A stretch of DNA of 64,000 nucleotides from DATGPD01 sp031423015 (GTDB lineage Bacteria; Planctomycetota; UBA1135; UBA2386). The notes under the pieces were generated by a model. The model had not been told where the DNA came from and did no database searches. It was given only the letters and a program-made list of their open reading frames with translations. Each line of letters opens with the position of its first letter. The first letter of the stretch is position 1. A program made the position numbers and the translations under genes. Positions 27,008 to 37,154 of the stretch are shown here, piece after piece. Location: NCBI GenBank assembly GCA_031423015.1, contig JANPER010000081.1:13268-77267 (forward strand), read 5' to 3'.

Positions 27008-27723
27008 ACCTTGCCGAAGCGGAACCGCAGCAACGTCGCGATCGCTTTCCACCCGTCTTGCCACCGGATCTTCTTGCCCTCGTGCACTGTGCGCGGCGTG
27101 TAGCGGATCTGAATCTCCGGGATGCGGTGACCGCGGCGCAGCACCTTGGCCGTCACCTCGGGACAGAACTCGAAGCCATCGCAGGTCAGCGGGATCGATT
27201 GAATCAACTCGCGCCGCCACATCTTGTAGCACGTCGGCTCATCGGACAGGCCTGCGCCGTAGAGCAAGTTGGTCACCCACGTGATCACCACGCCGCCCCA
27301 GTAGAAGCGAGCCTGAACCGAGGCACTGCGGTAGCGCAGGCGCCGTGAGCCGTAGATCACCTGGCTGCCAAGGCGACGCATCTCGTCGAACAAACGCACC
27401 AGGTCATCAGGGTCGTACTCGAGGTCGGCGTCTTGGATCACGACCGCCTCGCCCGTCGCCGCTTGGATCCCTACGCGGACCGCGGCGCCCTTGCCACGAT
27501 TCTCATCTTGGTGGAACGCGCGCACGCGGCCAGGGTGACGGCCTGCCAGCTCATCGCACAGGGCGCCAGAGCCGTCGCGGCTCGCATCGTCGACCAACAA
27601 GACCTCGACACGCAACGGCAGCGCCAGCACGGCATCCACGACGGTCGCGAGCGTTGCCCGCTCGTTGTAGACCGGCACAACCACCGACAACTGGGGTGCG
27701 TCTGGCGTCGGGGAGGCGGGCAT
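27004..27723 (-). CDS. Family 2 glycosyltransferase, dolichyl/polyprenyl-phosphate mannose synthase-like
   Basis: The 239-residue protein has the GT2 fold signature in order: SVVVPVYNE at 13-21, VLLVDDASRDGS (about 40-51), NRGKGAAVRVG, and the metal-binding QDADLEYDPDDL (about 95-106). The C-terminal block with TCYKMWRRELI and RTVHEGKKIRWQDGW is typical of DPM1/DPG-synthase-like enzymes. There are no membrane helices, so it resembles the short, helix-free form. It would charge polyprenyl phosphate with a hexose on the cytosolic side. The downstream YfhO-like gene overlaps it by four bases and is the likely user of the product. Confidence 0.85.
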   Translation of the reverse strand: MPASPTPDAPQLSVVVPVYNERATLATVVDAVLALPLRVEVLLVDDASRDGSGALCDELAGRHPGRVRAFHQDENRGKGAAVRVGIQAATGEAVVIQDADLEYDPDDLVRLFDEMRRLGSQVIYGSRRLRYRSASVQARFYWGGVVITWVTNLLYGAGLSDEPTCYKMWRRELIQSIPLTCDGFEFCPEVTAKVLRRGHRIPEIQIRYTPRTVHEGKKIRWQDGWKAIATLLRFRFGKV

Positions 27724-27848
27724 GCAGCGCCCGCACTATGCCAGCCACACGAAGACGCCGCGACAACCGGCCACCGTCAAGAACGCATTTGCACGGTGGC
27801 CGGCGCGACGCTAGGTTGCCCGCCCCTTACGGGTGCAGCCACCCGCAC

Positions 27849-27924
27849 GCCTCCTTAGCTCAGTTGGTAGAGCAGCGGATTCTTAATCCGCGGGTCGTAG
27901 GTTCGACTCCTACAGGAGGTACCA
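27849..27924 (+). tRNA. tRNA-Lys (anticodon CTT)
   Basis: A 76-base cloverleaf. The acceptor stem GCCTCCT pairs with AGGAGGT (one G-T pair), the D-arm contains TTAGCTCAGTTGGTAGAGC, the anticodon stem GCGGA/TCCGC encloses the loop TTCTTAA with anticodon CTT, and the T-arm is GTAGGTTCGACTCCTAC. The terminal CCA is encoded. It is preceded by about 125 bases without a gene. Confidence 0.97.
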
Positions 27925-27930
27925 ACTGCA

Positions 27931-27960
27931 CGGCGGATCGCGGCTTGCCGCGGTCCGCCG
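27931..27960 (+). terminator. Strong hairpin after tRNA-Lys
   Basis: A 14-bp stem (CGGCGGATCGCGGC with its complement, one G-T pair) with a two-base TT loop starts six bases after the tRNA. No T-run follows, so it may act as a processing or stability element rather than a classical intrinsic terminator. Confidence 0.5.
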
Positions 27961-28099
27961 CTTGCTCGGTGGACTGGCCCCAAAAGGCGGACTGGCGCAA
28001 ATGGCTCCGCCGGTGCAACAGATGGCACGGGGAGCCGGAACCGAGGCTATGCTGCCGAGCCTCTCTCGGTCCCGCCTGGCTCCCTTCGCACAGCAAGCC

Positions 28100-29635
28100 A
28101 TGTCCACCTTGTCTTGGCACCCCTCCCTGATCCGCGCCTTGCCCACCGCTGGCGCTTTGTTCTTCGTCGCGTCCGGCGTCGCCGGTGACAGCGTGCGCCG
28201 CTACGGTGCGGGCACACCCGGCAGCGGCAACGTGGTCCCGACGGTGTGGGTCAACACCACGCCACGACCCGGCGATGTCAACTTCAGGCTGCGGGTCGAA
28301 CGGACGCTCGGAGGCACGTGGGCGATCCCGCTGGTGTCGACTGCCCCTGCCAACATCAACTTCGGCGGCGTGCGCTTGCTCGTCGACCCGGCGCGCGCGT
28401 CGCAAGCCGGCGCATTCTTCATGCCCGGACAGGGCGAGGGCGGCGGCAGCGGCGACATCCCGATGCCAATCGCCAACAACCCAGGTCTGATCGGGGTGAC
28501 GACGTACGTGCAAGTGTTCACCCTCGACGACTTCGCGCCAAACCCGGCGGGTTTCGGCGCCTCGACGGGCTTGGCATTGACCGCCGCAATGTCGGCACAG
28601 CTCCTGGTGTCACGGGCGGTCAGCGGATCGCCGGATCCGCAAACCGCGATCGACCTGCCGATGAATGCCGTCGTCGACTACGACCGCAGCCTGTTCGACG
28701 ACTGCAGCGGCGTGATTCTCGCGGGCGGCGGCACGGCGGCGCTCCAGCTCGACCCGGTCACCTCGCGCCTTCGCGCGTTCGACACGACGACGTTCCCGCC
28801 GGTGTGGCGCTCCAACACCGCGCTGAGCAGCGAGGGTCATCCAGCTCAAATCGTGGCGACCCCCGACGGCACCCGCGCCTACGTGCTCTACACCGCCGCC
28901 CTCGGCACGAGCCCGCCGATCGTGGCGCACGACGCGCGCATCGGCAGCAGCTTCGGTCAGCTGTGGCCAGGCTCGCCGATCCGGCTGGAACAGATCGCAG
29001 ACCCCCGCGGCATGGTGTTCACACCCGACAGCCGCACCGCTTTCGTCGCCTCACTCGCGGGTCTCAACGGCGCGGGCGGCAGCGTGAGACGTATCGACGT
29101 GCAGCCAGGAAGCGGCCTGTTCCACCAAGAGACCGGGCAGATCGAATTCAGCGGGTACCTGGCCGCCGACGTCGCGATCGCGGCGGACGGTTCGACGCTG
29201 TATGTGCCGCTGGTCAACGCGTCCGGACTGTCGGAGCTCGCCGTGGTCGACGTCGCCACGTTCGTTGCCCGGGATATGGACCTGGGTGCGCCCGGCGTGC
29301 AAAACTTGGGGGGCGAACTCAGCCGCCCACGCACCGCACTGCCGAGCCTCTTGGCCAAGACCGTTGTCGATCCGCGCGGTGAGGAGGTGTACTGCGCGAC
29401 CGTTGGAGGAGTGGTGCGGGTCAACGTCGCGAGCGGATCGCCGTTGTTCCGCCGCGTGACCGTGTTGAGCGCGAGCATCGCGCCGAATCAGTTTGTTACG
29501 GTACTGGCACTCACTGATGCAGCAGATCATTTGTACGCGGCGACGAATTCGCAGATTGTGGAGTTCGACACGAGGGTGGGGACTGCGTTGCGGATGTGGG
29601 GGATCAGTGGCACGACGGGTTTGGCGTTGAGGTGA
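28100..29635 (+). CDS. Secreted beta-propeller protein with N-terminal unnamed beta domain
   Basis: The ATG at 28100 gives a 511-residue product with a signal peptide (LIRALPTAGALFFVASGVAG). The upstream in-frame extension overlaps the post-tRNA hairpin region and is not protein-like. Residues of about 25-180 form a beta-sandwich module (YGAGTPGSGNVVP, GGVRLLVDPAR, NNPGLIGVTTYVQVFTLDD) that recurs in other secreted proteins here. The rest is a YncE-like propeller with repeated units such as IVATPDGTRAYVLYT, VFTPDSRTAFVASL and VAIAADGSTLYVPLVNASG. No enzyme motif is seen. The frame downstream of 29500 has lower GC than its neighbours. Confidence 0.7.
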   Translation: MSTLSWHPSLIRALPTAGALFFVASGVAGDSVRRYGAGTPGSGNVVPTVWVNTTPRPGDVNFRLRVERTLGGTWAIPLVSTAPANINFGGVRLLVDPARASQAGAFFMPGQGEGGGSGDIPMPIANNPGLIGVTTYVQVFTLDDFAPNPAGFGASTGLALTAAMSAQLLVSRAVSGSPDPQTAIDLPMNAVVDYDRSLFDDCSGVILAGGGTAALQLDPVTSRLRAFDTTTFPPVWRSNTALSSEGHPAQIVATPDGTRAYVLYTAALGTSPPIVAHDARIGSSFGQLWPGSPIRLEQIADPRGMVFTPDSRTAFVASLAGLNGAGGSVRRIDVQPGSGLFHQETGQIEFSGYLAADVAIAADGSTLYVPLVNASGLSELAVVDVATFVARDMDLGAPGVQNLGGELSRPRTALPSLLAKTVVDPRGEEVYCATVGGVVRVNVASGSPLFRRVTVLSASIAPNQFVTVLALTDAADHLYAATNSQIVEFDTRVGTALRMWGISGTTGLALR

Positions 29636-29706
29636 GTCTGGGGCAGACGCCTTCGGCGTTAGACTCCCGCCACGCGCGACACGTCGTCGGGCACGACTTG
29701 CGAAAC

Positions 29707-30894
29707 ATGCTGACTACACTCCTCATCCCGGTCTGTCTGTCCGCGGCGCCGCAGGGCCCGCAGTTCGAAGCTCCTGAGCGCCTCAAGGCGGGCGGCGAGT
29801 ACGTCAAGGTCGACGAGCCCGGCTATGCGGCGCCGTGCTGGTTCGACGTCGACCGCGACGGCAAGAAAGACCTCGTCGTCGGGCAGTTCGCTCGCGGACT
29901 GATGAAGGTCTACCGCAACCTGGGCGGCGGCAAGCTGGCAGAGGGCGAGCCACTCAAGGCCGGAAGCAAAGTCGCCGAAGTGCCTGGCGTTTGGTGATGC
30001 ACCTCATCGACTCCACAGTTTGTGGATCTCAACGGTGATGGTCGCATCGACATTCTGTCCGGCTCGTACTCGCGCGAGGGCCAGGACATGGCGGGCTTGT
30101 TCCAAGTGCTCTGGGGCGTCAAGAAGGGCGGCTTCGAACCGGCCAAGGCCTTGCTCGGCAGCGACGGCAAGCCGCTGATCATCACCATCGGCGACGGCAA
30201 CACCAACGGCGACGGCGACGACCACGTGACCGACAAGATCTGCACGCGGCCGACCGCAGTCGACCTCGACGGCGACGGCAAGCTCGACATCGTCGCCGGC
30301 AACTTCACCGGCACCTTCGCCCTGTTCCGCGGCGAGGGCAAGGGCAAGTTCGCGCCGCGCAGCACGTGGCTCACCGCCGAGGACGCACCGCTGCGCGTGG
30401 ATGCGCACAGCGATCCGTTCTTCATCGACTGGGACGGGGACGGCGACCTCGACATGCTGAGCGGCTCTTCCAATGGCACCGTGTCCCTCGTCGAGAATCA
30501 GGGATCGAAGACCGCGCCGAAATTCGGCAAGCCGACGACGCTGCTCCAACCTGGCCAGACCGAGACCGGCTTTGGCGACGCCCACATCAAGGCGCCTGGC
30601 CGCGCCACGCGCGTCTTTGCCGACGATGTCAACGGCGACGGCAAGTTCGACCTGTTGATCGGCGACACCGTGTCGCTCAGCTTCGTGGCCGACGGCGTGA
30701 AGGAAGCCACGGCGAAGAAGGAGATCGCCGACATCGAGAAGCGCGAGCAGCAGCTCTTCGCGACGCGGCAGCGCAATGCAGCCGACGCCGACGCCGATAA
30801 GTTCAACCAGCAGTTCGAGAAGCTGCGGCGGGAACGCGCGAAGTTCGTCCGCGAGGAAAGCACCGGCTTCGTCTGGGTGATGCGGCAGAAGTAG
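29707..30894 (+). CDS. FG-GAP/VCBS repeat secreted protein; candidate selenoprotein (UGA at codon 97)
   Basis: An ATG at 29707 opens a signal peptide (MLTTLLIPVCLSAAPQG). The frame meets TGA at 29995-29997 and then continues, with no shift, to a TAG at 30892-30894, giving 395 residues if TGA is read through. Both halves belong to one protein: FG-GAP/VCBS calcium-binding repeats occur before it (VDRDGKKDLVVG) and after it (VDLNGDGRIDILSG, VDLDGDGKLDIVAG, IDWDGDGDLDMLSG, VNGDGKFDLLIG). The local sequence is VPGVW-TGA-CTSSTPQFVDL, so a Sec-Cys pair would result. A hairpin lies just after the TGA (separate entry), and third-position GC falls sharply in the same 15 codons. The alternative is a nonsense mutation of a Cys or Trp codon. 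The function of the propeller-like protein is unknown; a redox role for the pair is inference. Confidence 0.7.
29998..30041 (+). promoter_or_regulatory. SECIS-like hairpin after in-frame TGA
   Basis: The apical stem TCCACA (30012-30017) pairs with TGTGGA (30021-30026) around the loop GTT, about 20 bases from the TGA. After a small internal loop, CATC (30005-30008) can pair with GATG (30037-30040). A G at the start of a small apical loop and this spacing agree with the known bacterial SECIS pattern. The structure is by eye, not computed. Confidence 0.5.
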
Positions 30895-30898
30895 CCGC

Positions 30899-32857
<1,959 letters not shown>

Positions 32858-32874
32858 GGGACTTCGCGTCCACA

Positions 32875-34023
32875 CTAGCGAAACCGCACCGGCATCTCGA
32901 CTTCGAGCCGCAGGCGATTCGGCGCGTCGGCGCGCTGCAGCGTGCCTTGCACGCTCACCTTGGGGAACGCGAACCACAGGCCATCCGGCACGGAGCGCTG
33001 CGGCTGTTCGGCCCGCGGCACGCGACCGAACGTCGCCACGAGGCCAGCCGCGACCAGCTTGATCTGCCACTTGCCGAACTGCCACCCGTCGGTCGCGGGT
33101 TGCGCGAGCACGTCGAGCGCATCGCCGAGCGCACGCGCGTCGGCGACGCCTAACCAAACGTGCGCGAACTCGAGGCCGCCGCACGCGGCGACTCCGCCGC
33201 TCAGCGCCTTGATCGCCGCCAGGCCAGACTCCAGCCGAGGGCCGCGCAGCATCTCGCGCGCCATCTGCAGCGGCCCGTGCCCGGCGTCGCCGCCGATCAG
33301 GTCACGCGCCAGGCGCTCGGCCGCGGCGGGCGCGAAGTGCCCGATCAACACCATGTCTGCCCCCTCGCTCGGCAGCTGCGTCGGCAGTTGCATCAGCAAC
33401 GCGGACCTGGACGGCAACGCCGGCAGACCACACACCCCTTCCCGCGTGTCGGTCGCTGCCAGCACCGCCTGCACCTGTCGGCGCTCGCCGGCAGTGCGTT
33501 CCGCGGCAGTACGTTCCGCGGCAGCCAACCACAACAGGCTGCGCAGGCGCAGCGCTTCGACCAACTCCTGCACGACCATGCCGCGCATGGCGCCGGTTGG
33601 GCCCGACCCGGTCGACGCCGCCGAGGCGGCCGGTACCAAGAGGTCGATCAGCTGCTGCAAGTCGACGAACAGCCGCCGGTCACCGCGCAGGCCAGCACCA
33701 CACGCGGCGGCGAACAGGCGGTTGTCCGCCAGCGAGCGCCAGGCGACCGCGGTCGGATCGCCGGTCCATGACTGCACGCCAGCGGCGTCGCGCGCGCGGG
33801 TCACGCCGAGCCAGCTCTCCGCCGACGCCAGACCCTCGATCGCGGGCAACGAAGTCGGCTCGGGCAGCCCTGGCTCACTCCAGAACGCAGCCACCGTGTG
33901 CCCCGGCAGCCCCGCAGCAAACGCTGGCAGCACCACCGCCGGCGCCGGCGCGTCGCACGCGGCAAGCGCCAACGCGACTGAGAGCAAGGCCGTAGCGGCG
34001 TGCGCCTTCACGCCAAGAGCCAC
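32875..34023 (-). CDS. Lipoprotein of unknown function
   Basis: The 382-residue protein has a clear lipoprotein signal: a basic start, a hydrophobic stretch and the lipobox LAACDAP with Cys23. The rest is Ala/Leu-rich with predicted helices and strands but no motif I recognise. A tandem ERTAA/ERTAG repeat at about residues 168-178 comes from a duplicated 15-base unit. Its start overlaps the end of the aminopeptidase gene by 16 bases and its stop is 17 bases before acs, so it is probably cotranscribed with both. Membrane-anchored, facing the periplasm; no function assigned. Confidence 0.65.
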   Translation of the reverse strand: MALGVKAHAATALLSVALALAACDAPAPAVVLPAFAAGLPGHTVAAFWSEPGLPEPTSLPAIEGLASAESWLGVTRARDAAGVQSWTGDPTAVAWRSLADNRLFAAACGAGLRGDRRLFVDLQQLIDLLVPAASAASTGSGPTGAMRGMVVQELVEALRLRSLLWLAAAERTAAERTAGERRQVQAVLAATDTREGVCGLPALPSRSALLMQLPTQLPSEGADMVLIGHFAPAAAERLARDLIGGDAGHGPLQMAREMLRGPRLESGLAAIKALSGGVAACGGLEFAHVWLGVADARALGDALDVLAQPATDGWQFGKWQIKLVAAGLVATFGRVPRAEQPQRSVPDGLWFAFPKVSVQGTLQRADAPNRLRLEVEMPVRFR

Positions 34024-35489
34024 TGCAGCAGCGTGCGCACGCCGGTGCCGGTCGCGCCACCGGTGTAGTAGTCCTTGGCCTCACCGCCCCACGCCGTGCC
34101 GGCGATGTCGAGGTGCGCCCACGCGGTGCCCTGCGCAAAGTGGCCAAGGAACGCGCCCGCCGCGATCGAGCCGGCGCCGCCGGCGGCGTTGGGCAGGTTG
34201 GCGATGTCGGCGAACTTGCTCTTGTTCAGGTTCTTGTGCACTTCGAGCAGAGGCAACTGCCACAGCAGCTCATCGCTGGCCTTGCCCGCCGCGATCAACG
34301 CCCGCACCAGATCGTCGTCGTTGCCCATGATCGCCGTCACCTCATGCCCAAGCGCCACCACCACCGCGCCGGTGAGGGTCGCGAGGTCGACGATCGCGTG
34401 CGGTGAGTAGGTCTTCTTCGCCCACGCGATCGAGTCGGCCAACACCAGGCGCCCTTCCGCGTCGGTGTTGAGCACCTCGATCGTGGTGCCGTCGTACGCC
34501 GTCACCACATCGCCGGGGCGCTGCGCCTTGCCGCCCGGCATGTTCTCGGTCGCCGGCACGACACCGATCACGCGCACTTTGCGTCGTGCCCGCAAAAGGG
34601 CACCGTTGCGGATGGCGTGGAACAGGCCCAGCACCGCGCCGCCGCCGCACATGTCGTAGCGCATGTCTTCCATCTTGGCCGCCGGCTTGATGCTGATGCC
34701 GCCGGTGTCGAAGGTGAGGCCCTTGCCGACCACGCACACCGTGTGCTTGGCGCCGGGGGGCGCGAAGTCAAGCACGATCAACTTCGGCGGCTGCGCGCTG
34801 CCCTGCGCGACGCCGAGGAACGCGCCCATCTCGAGCCGCTGCAAGTCGCGCTTCTCGAGCACGCGCACCCGCACGCCCTTGCCCGCGAGCTTCTTGGCCT
34901 CGTGTGCCAGGCGAGTCGGCGTCACCACGTTGGCCGGGCCGTTGTCGAGGTCGCGCGCAAAACACGCCGCCTCGGCGCCGACCCGACCGATCTCGAAGCC
35001 GCGCGCGAAGTCGGCGCGCGTCTTGCCGGTGAACGCCACGCTGGCGATCTGCGCCTGCCGCGGCCGCCGCGGCTTCTGGCTCGGCGCCGCATACTTGTAG
35101 GCACCCAACACCAACCCCTCCGCCACCGCGCGCCCCAACGCGTCGGCAGCGATCGACTGCGGCAGCGTGTCGGCCAGCAAGACAAAAGCGCGCACGCCGC
35201 TCGCCTCGGCTTGCGCCTGCGCCAACGCCGCGGCGCGGCGCACGCGTTCGACGCTGAGTTCGCCGGTCTTGCCGAGGCCAATGAGCAGCAGGCGCGCCCA
35301 ACGCTTGTCGCGCGTATGGAACAGGGCGACCTTGCGGAACTCGGCCTTCACGTCGCCGGTGGCGTTCGCTAGGCGCACGGCCTCGGCGAGCGCGCGCGGC
35401 GGCGCCACGGCCATACCCTCGTTCACGAAACACACGACGAGGTCGGCCGAGGGCAACGCCGCTGCCGCCGGCAACAAACGGATCTTCAT
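34008..35489 (-). CDS. pepA: Leucyl aminopeptidase, M17 family
   Basis: The 493-residue protein has the M17 catalytic domain in its C-terminal part. Metal- and substrate-binding signatures are visible: VVGKGLTFDTGGISIKPA (Lys and Asp ligands), MRYDMCGGGAV, and NTDAEGRLVLAD, the family signature with Asp and Glu ligands and the catalytic Arg. The N-terminal ~170 residues form the macro-like domain. The enzyme removes N-terminal amino acids, usually Leu, as a hexamer with two divalent metal ions in the cytosol. It follows the moaD-moaE fusion gene by 73 bases and overlaps the next gene by 16. Confidence 0.95.
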   Translation of the reverse strand: MKIRLLPAAAALPSADLVVCFVNEGMAVAPPRALAEAVRLANATGDVKAEFRKVALFHTRDKRWARLLLIGLGKTGELSVERVRRAAALAQAQAEASGVRAFVLLADTLPQSIAADALGRAVAEGLVLGAYKYAAPSQKPRRPRQAQIASVAFTGKTRADFARGFEIGRVGAEAACFARDLDNGPANVVTPTRLAHEAKKLAGKGVRVRVLEKRDLQRLEMGAFLGVAQGSAQPPKLIVLDFAPPGAKHTVCVVGKGLTFDTGGISIKPAAKMEDMRYDMCGGGAVLGLFHAIRNGALLRARRKVRVIGVVPATENMPGGKAQRPGDVVTAYDGTTIEVLNTDAEGRLVLADSIAWAKKTYSPHAIVDLATLTGAVVVALGHEVTAIMGNDDDLVRALIAAGKASDELLWQLPLLEVHKNLNKSKFADIANLPNAAGGAGSIAAGAFLGHFAQGTAWAHLDIAGTAWGGEAKDYYTGGATGTGVRTLLQWLLA

Positions 35490-35562
35490 GGGCGGCCGAT
35501 GTACTGCGGCACGGCAGCGTTCTCCACTGCGATATGCGACGGCGACGGTTCGCGTGCCAACT

Positions 35563-36255
35563 TCACACCGGCGGCTGACCCGCCGGCAGGTCGCCGACCC
35601 AGCGCTCGCCGTTGGTCGCGTCGCGGTAGCGCTCGCGCTTGAAGATCGGCACCGAAGCCTTGAGGCGGTCCATCAGAAAGCGGCAGGCGTCGAACGCGGC
35701 GCCGCGATGTGCCGCCGCGACGACGACGACCACCGACGCTTCCCCCACCGGCACCTCGCCCAACCGGTGCGCCACGCGCGCGCGCCCGATGCGGAACTCG
35801 CGCAGCGCCGCCTCGAAGATCTCCACCATCGACTTCATCGCCATCTCCTCGTAGGCCTCGTAGCTCAGCGCAGCCACGGCGCGGCCCTCGTGATGGTCGC
35901 GGGTCACGCCGGTGAACGTCACCACGGCCCCGTCCTGGTCGCTGCGCACCTCGTTCTCCAACGCGCGCGCGTCGAGGGGCTGGTGCGAGAACACGAAGCG
36001 GAACAGCTCGGGGCCGGCGCCGCCGCTGATCGGCGGAATGAAGGCCACCTCGTCGCCGGAGGCGAGCACGCGCTCGGGCGCGGCATAGGTGCGGTTGACG
36101 GCGCACGCCGCGGTGATCTTGGCAATCGCCGGCGCCCGCTGCGCCAGCAGCGCCTTCACCTGCGCCACGGTGCAGCCGTCGGCAACCTCGAGTTCGAGTG
36201 TGGCTTGTCCGAGTGCCTCGCGCACCGCCGCGAAGCATCGCACTGTGATCCGCAC
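35563..36255 (-). CDS. Fused molybdopterin synthase, MoaD-MoaE
   Basis: With the GTG start at 36255 the product has 230 residues; an ATG further up (M-K-E-K, 36306) would add 17. Residues 1-80 are a MoaD ubiquitin-like domain ending PPISGG, and 85-220 are MoaE (SDQDGAVVTFTGVTRDH, LSYEAYEEMAMKSM, HRLGEVPVGEASVVV, IFKRERYRD). The enzyme inserts two sulfurs into precursor Z in molybdenum cofactor synthesis. The Gly-Gly is internal here, whereas free MoaD needs it at its C-terminus to be adenylated and thiocarboxylated. The mycobacterial fusion MoaX is cut after this Gly-Gly, so similar processing is likely. No other moa/moe gene is in the window. Confidence 0.92.
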   Translation of the reverse strand: MRITVRCFAAVREALGQATLELEVADGCTVAQVKALLAQRAPAIAKITAACAVNRTYAAPERVLASGDEVAFIPPISGGAGPELFRFVFSHQPLDARALENEVRSDQDGAVVTFTGVTRDHHEGRAVAALSYEAYEEMAMKSMVEIFEAALREFRIGRARVAHRLGEVPVGEASVVVVVAAAHRGAAFDACRFLMDRLKASVPIFKRERYRDATNGERWVGDLPAGQPPV

Positions 36256-36366
36256 GCGCGCACTGTAACGGCGGGTAGCACCACGGCGGATGACCTTCTC
36301 CTTCATCGAGGGCTCGCAGCAACCGGCGCAACGCATCCAATTCGCACCGCGAGCTTGTGGCGTCAG

Positions 36367-36878
36367 TTGCCGATCACGGCGCTCTCCATGCCCGCGGAGG
36401 CAAGCGGTGGCTCAGGGGCATTCTCGGAGGCCCATTGGGAGTACGGGTGCCGCGCCGGCACGACGACGTCGTAGTGGACGCCTGAGGGATTCTCGAGCCT
36501 TGCCGGCGCGGCCAACCTCCTCGACCTGCGTGCGCAACGCCATTACCCGAACATGGGGAATCAGAAAGGCGACTTCGGCGATGGTTGGGCCTACACCGCC
36601 CCAGTGGGAATCTACCGCGCTAACGCGTTCGGCCTGTTCGACGTGCGCGGCAACGTGTGGGAATGGTGCTTGGACTGGTTCGCGCGCCACGCGCGCCCCC
36701 TGCGCACCGGGGATGGGTTGCGTCAGGTTGCCGAACACGCACCATCGAAGCAGGTGCATCGTGGCGGCATCTACCTCGACGCGGCGAGCGTCGAGCAGGC
36801 TGCGAACCGGAGCCAGTTCGCGCCGACGCTCCGCTACACGCCATCGGCCTGCGCGCCGCGCGGGCAGCACAGCGTTGA
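36367..36878 (+). pseudogene. Broken formylglycine-generating enzyme (FGE-sulfatase) family gene
   Basis: The frame contains SEAHWEYGCRAGTTTS, the typical SEAEWEYACRAGTT block, then a TAG at 36472-36474, and continues in the same frame with LFDVRGNVWEWCLDWFARHA, GDGLRQV and VHRGGIYLDAAS, all FGE-family hallmarks in order. A one-base shift near 36838 leads to AIGLRAARAAQR and a stop at 36878, the expected protein end. The first ~150 codons are missing. By family the enzyme would convert a sulfatase Cys to formylglycine or be a related FGE-fold protein. The 276 bases after it hold nothing recognised. Confidence 0.7.
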
Positions 36879-37154
36879 GTTGTGGGCTGCCTCCTCCACG
36901 TCAGGCGGCCTGCGCATGCTGGACGAGCAAATCGGTGGGAGCTACAGCGATGAGGTCCGCTTGAGAGGCAGCCCTCGCACCAAACATGCCTGGGCGACAC
37001 TCGAGCCAACTCGCGCGTGCGCAATCTGCCGGTGGAGTGATTCCTACATGTTGTCAGCCGCCGAGCGCGGCCGAGGCGGGAGGTGGGGCAGCAAGCCGGC
37101 CGACCTCGCGGACGGATCGACGACAACGACCCCGTCATGGGTCATGTCGCGAAA

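Noticed and set aside
27962..28099. Longer N-terminus for the propeller gene starting at 27962
   Set aside because: It would begin at the foot of the hairpin after tRNA-Lys, and the extra 46 residues bury the signal peptide.
29596..29997. Short stand-alone gene ending at the TGA at 29997
   Set aside because: The FG-GAP pattern carries on in the same frame after the TGA, so one longer gene is a better explanation than two short ones.
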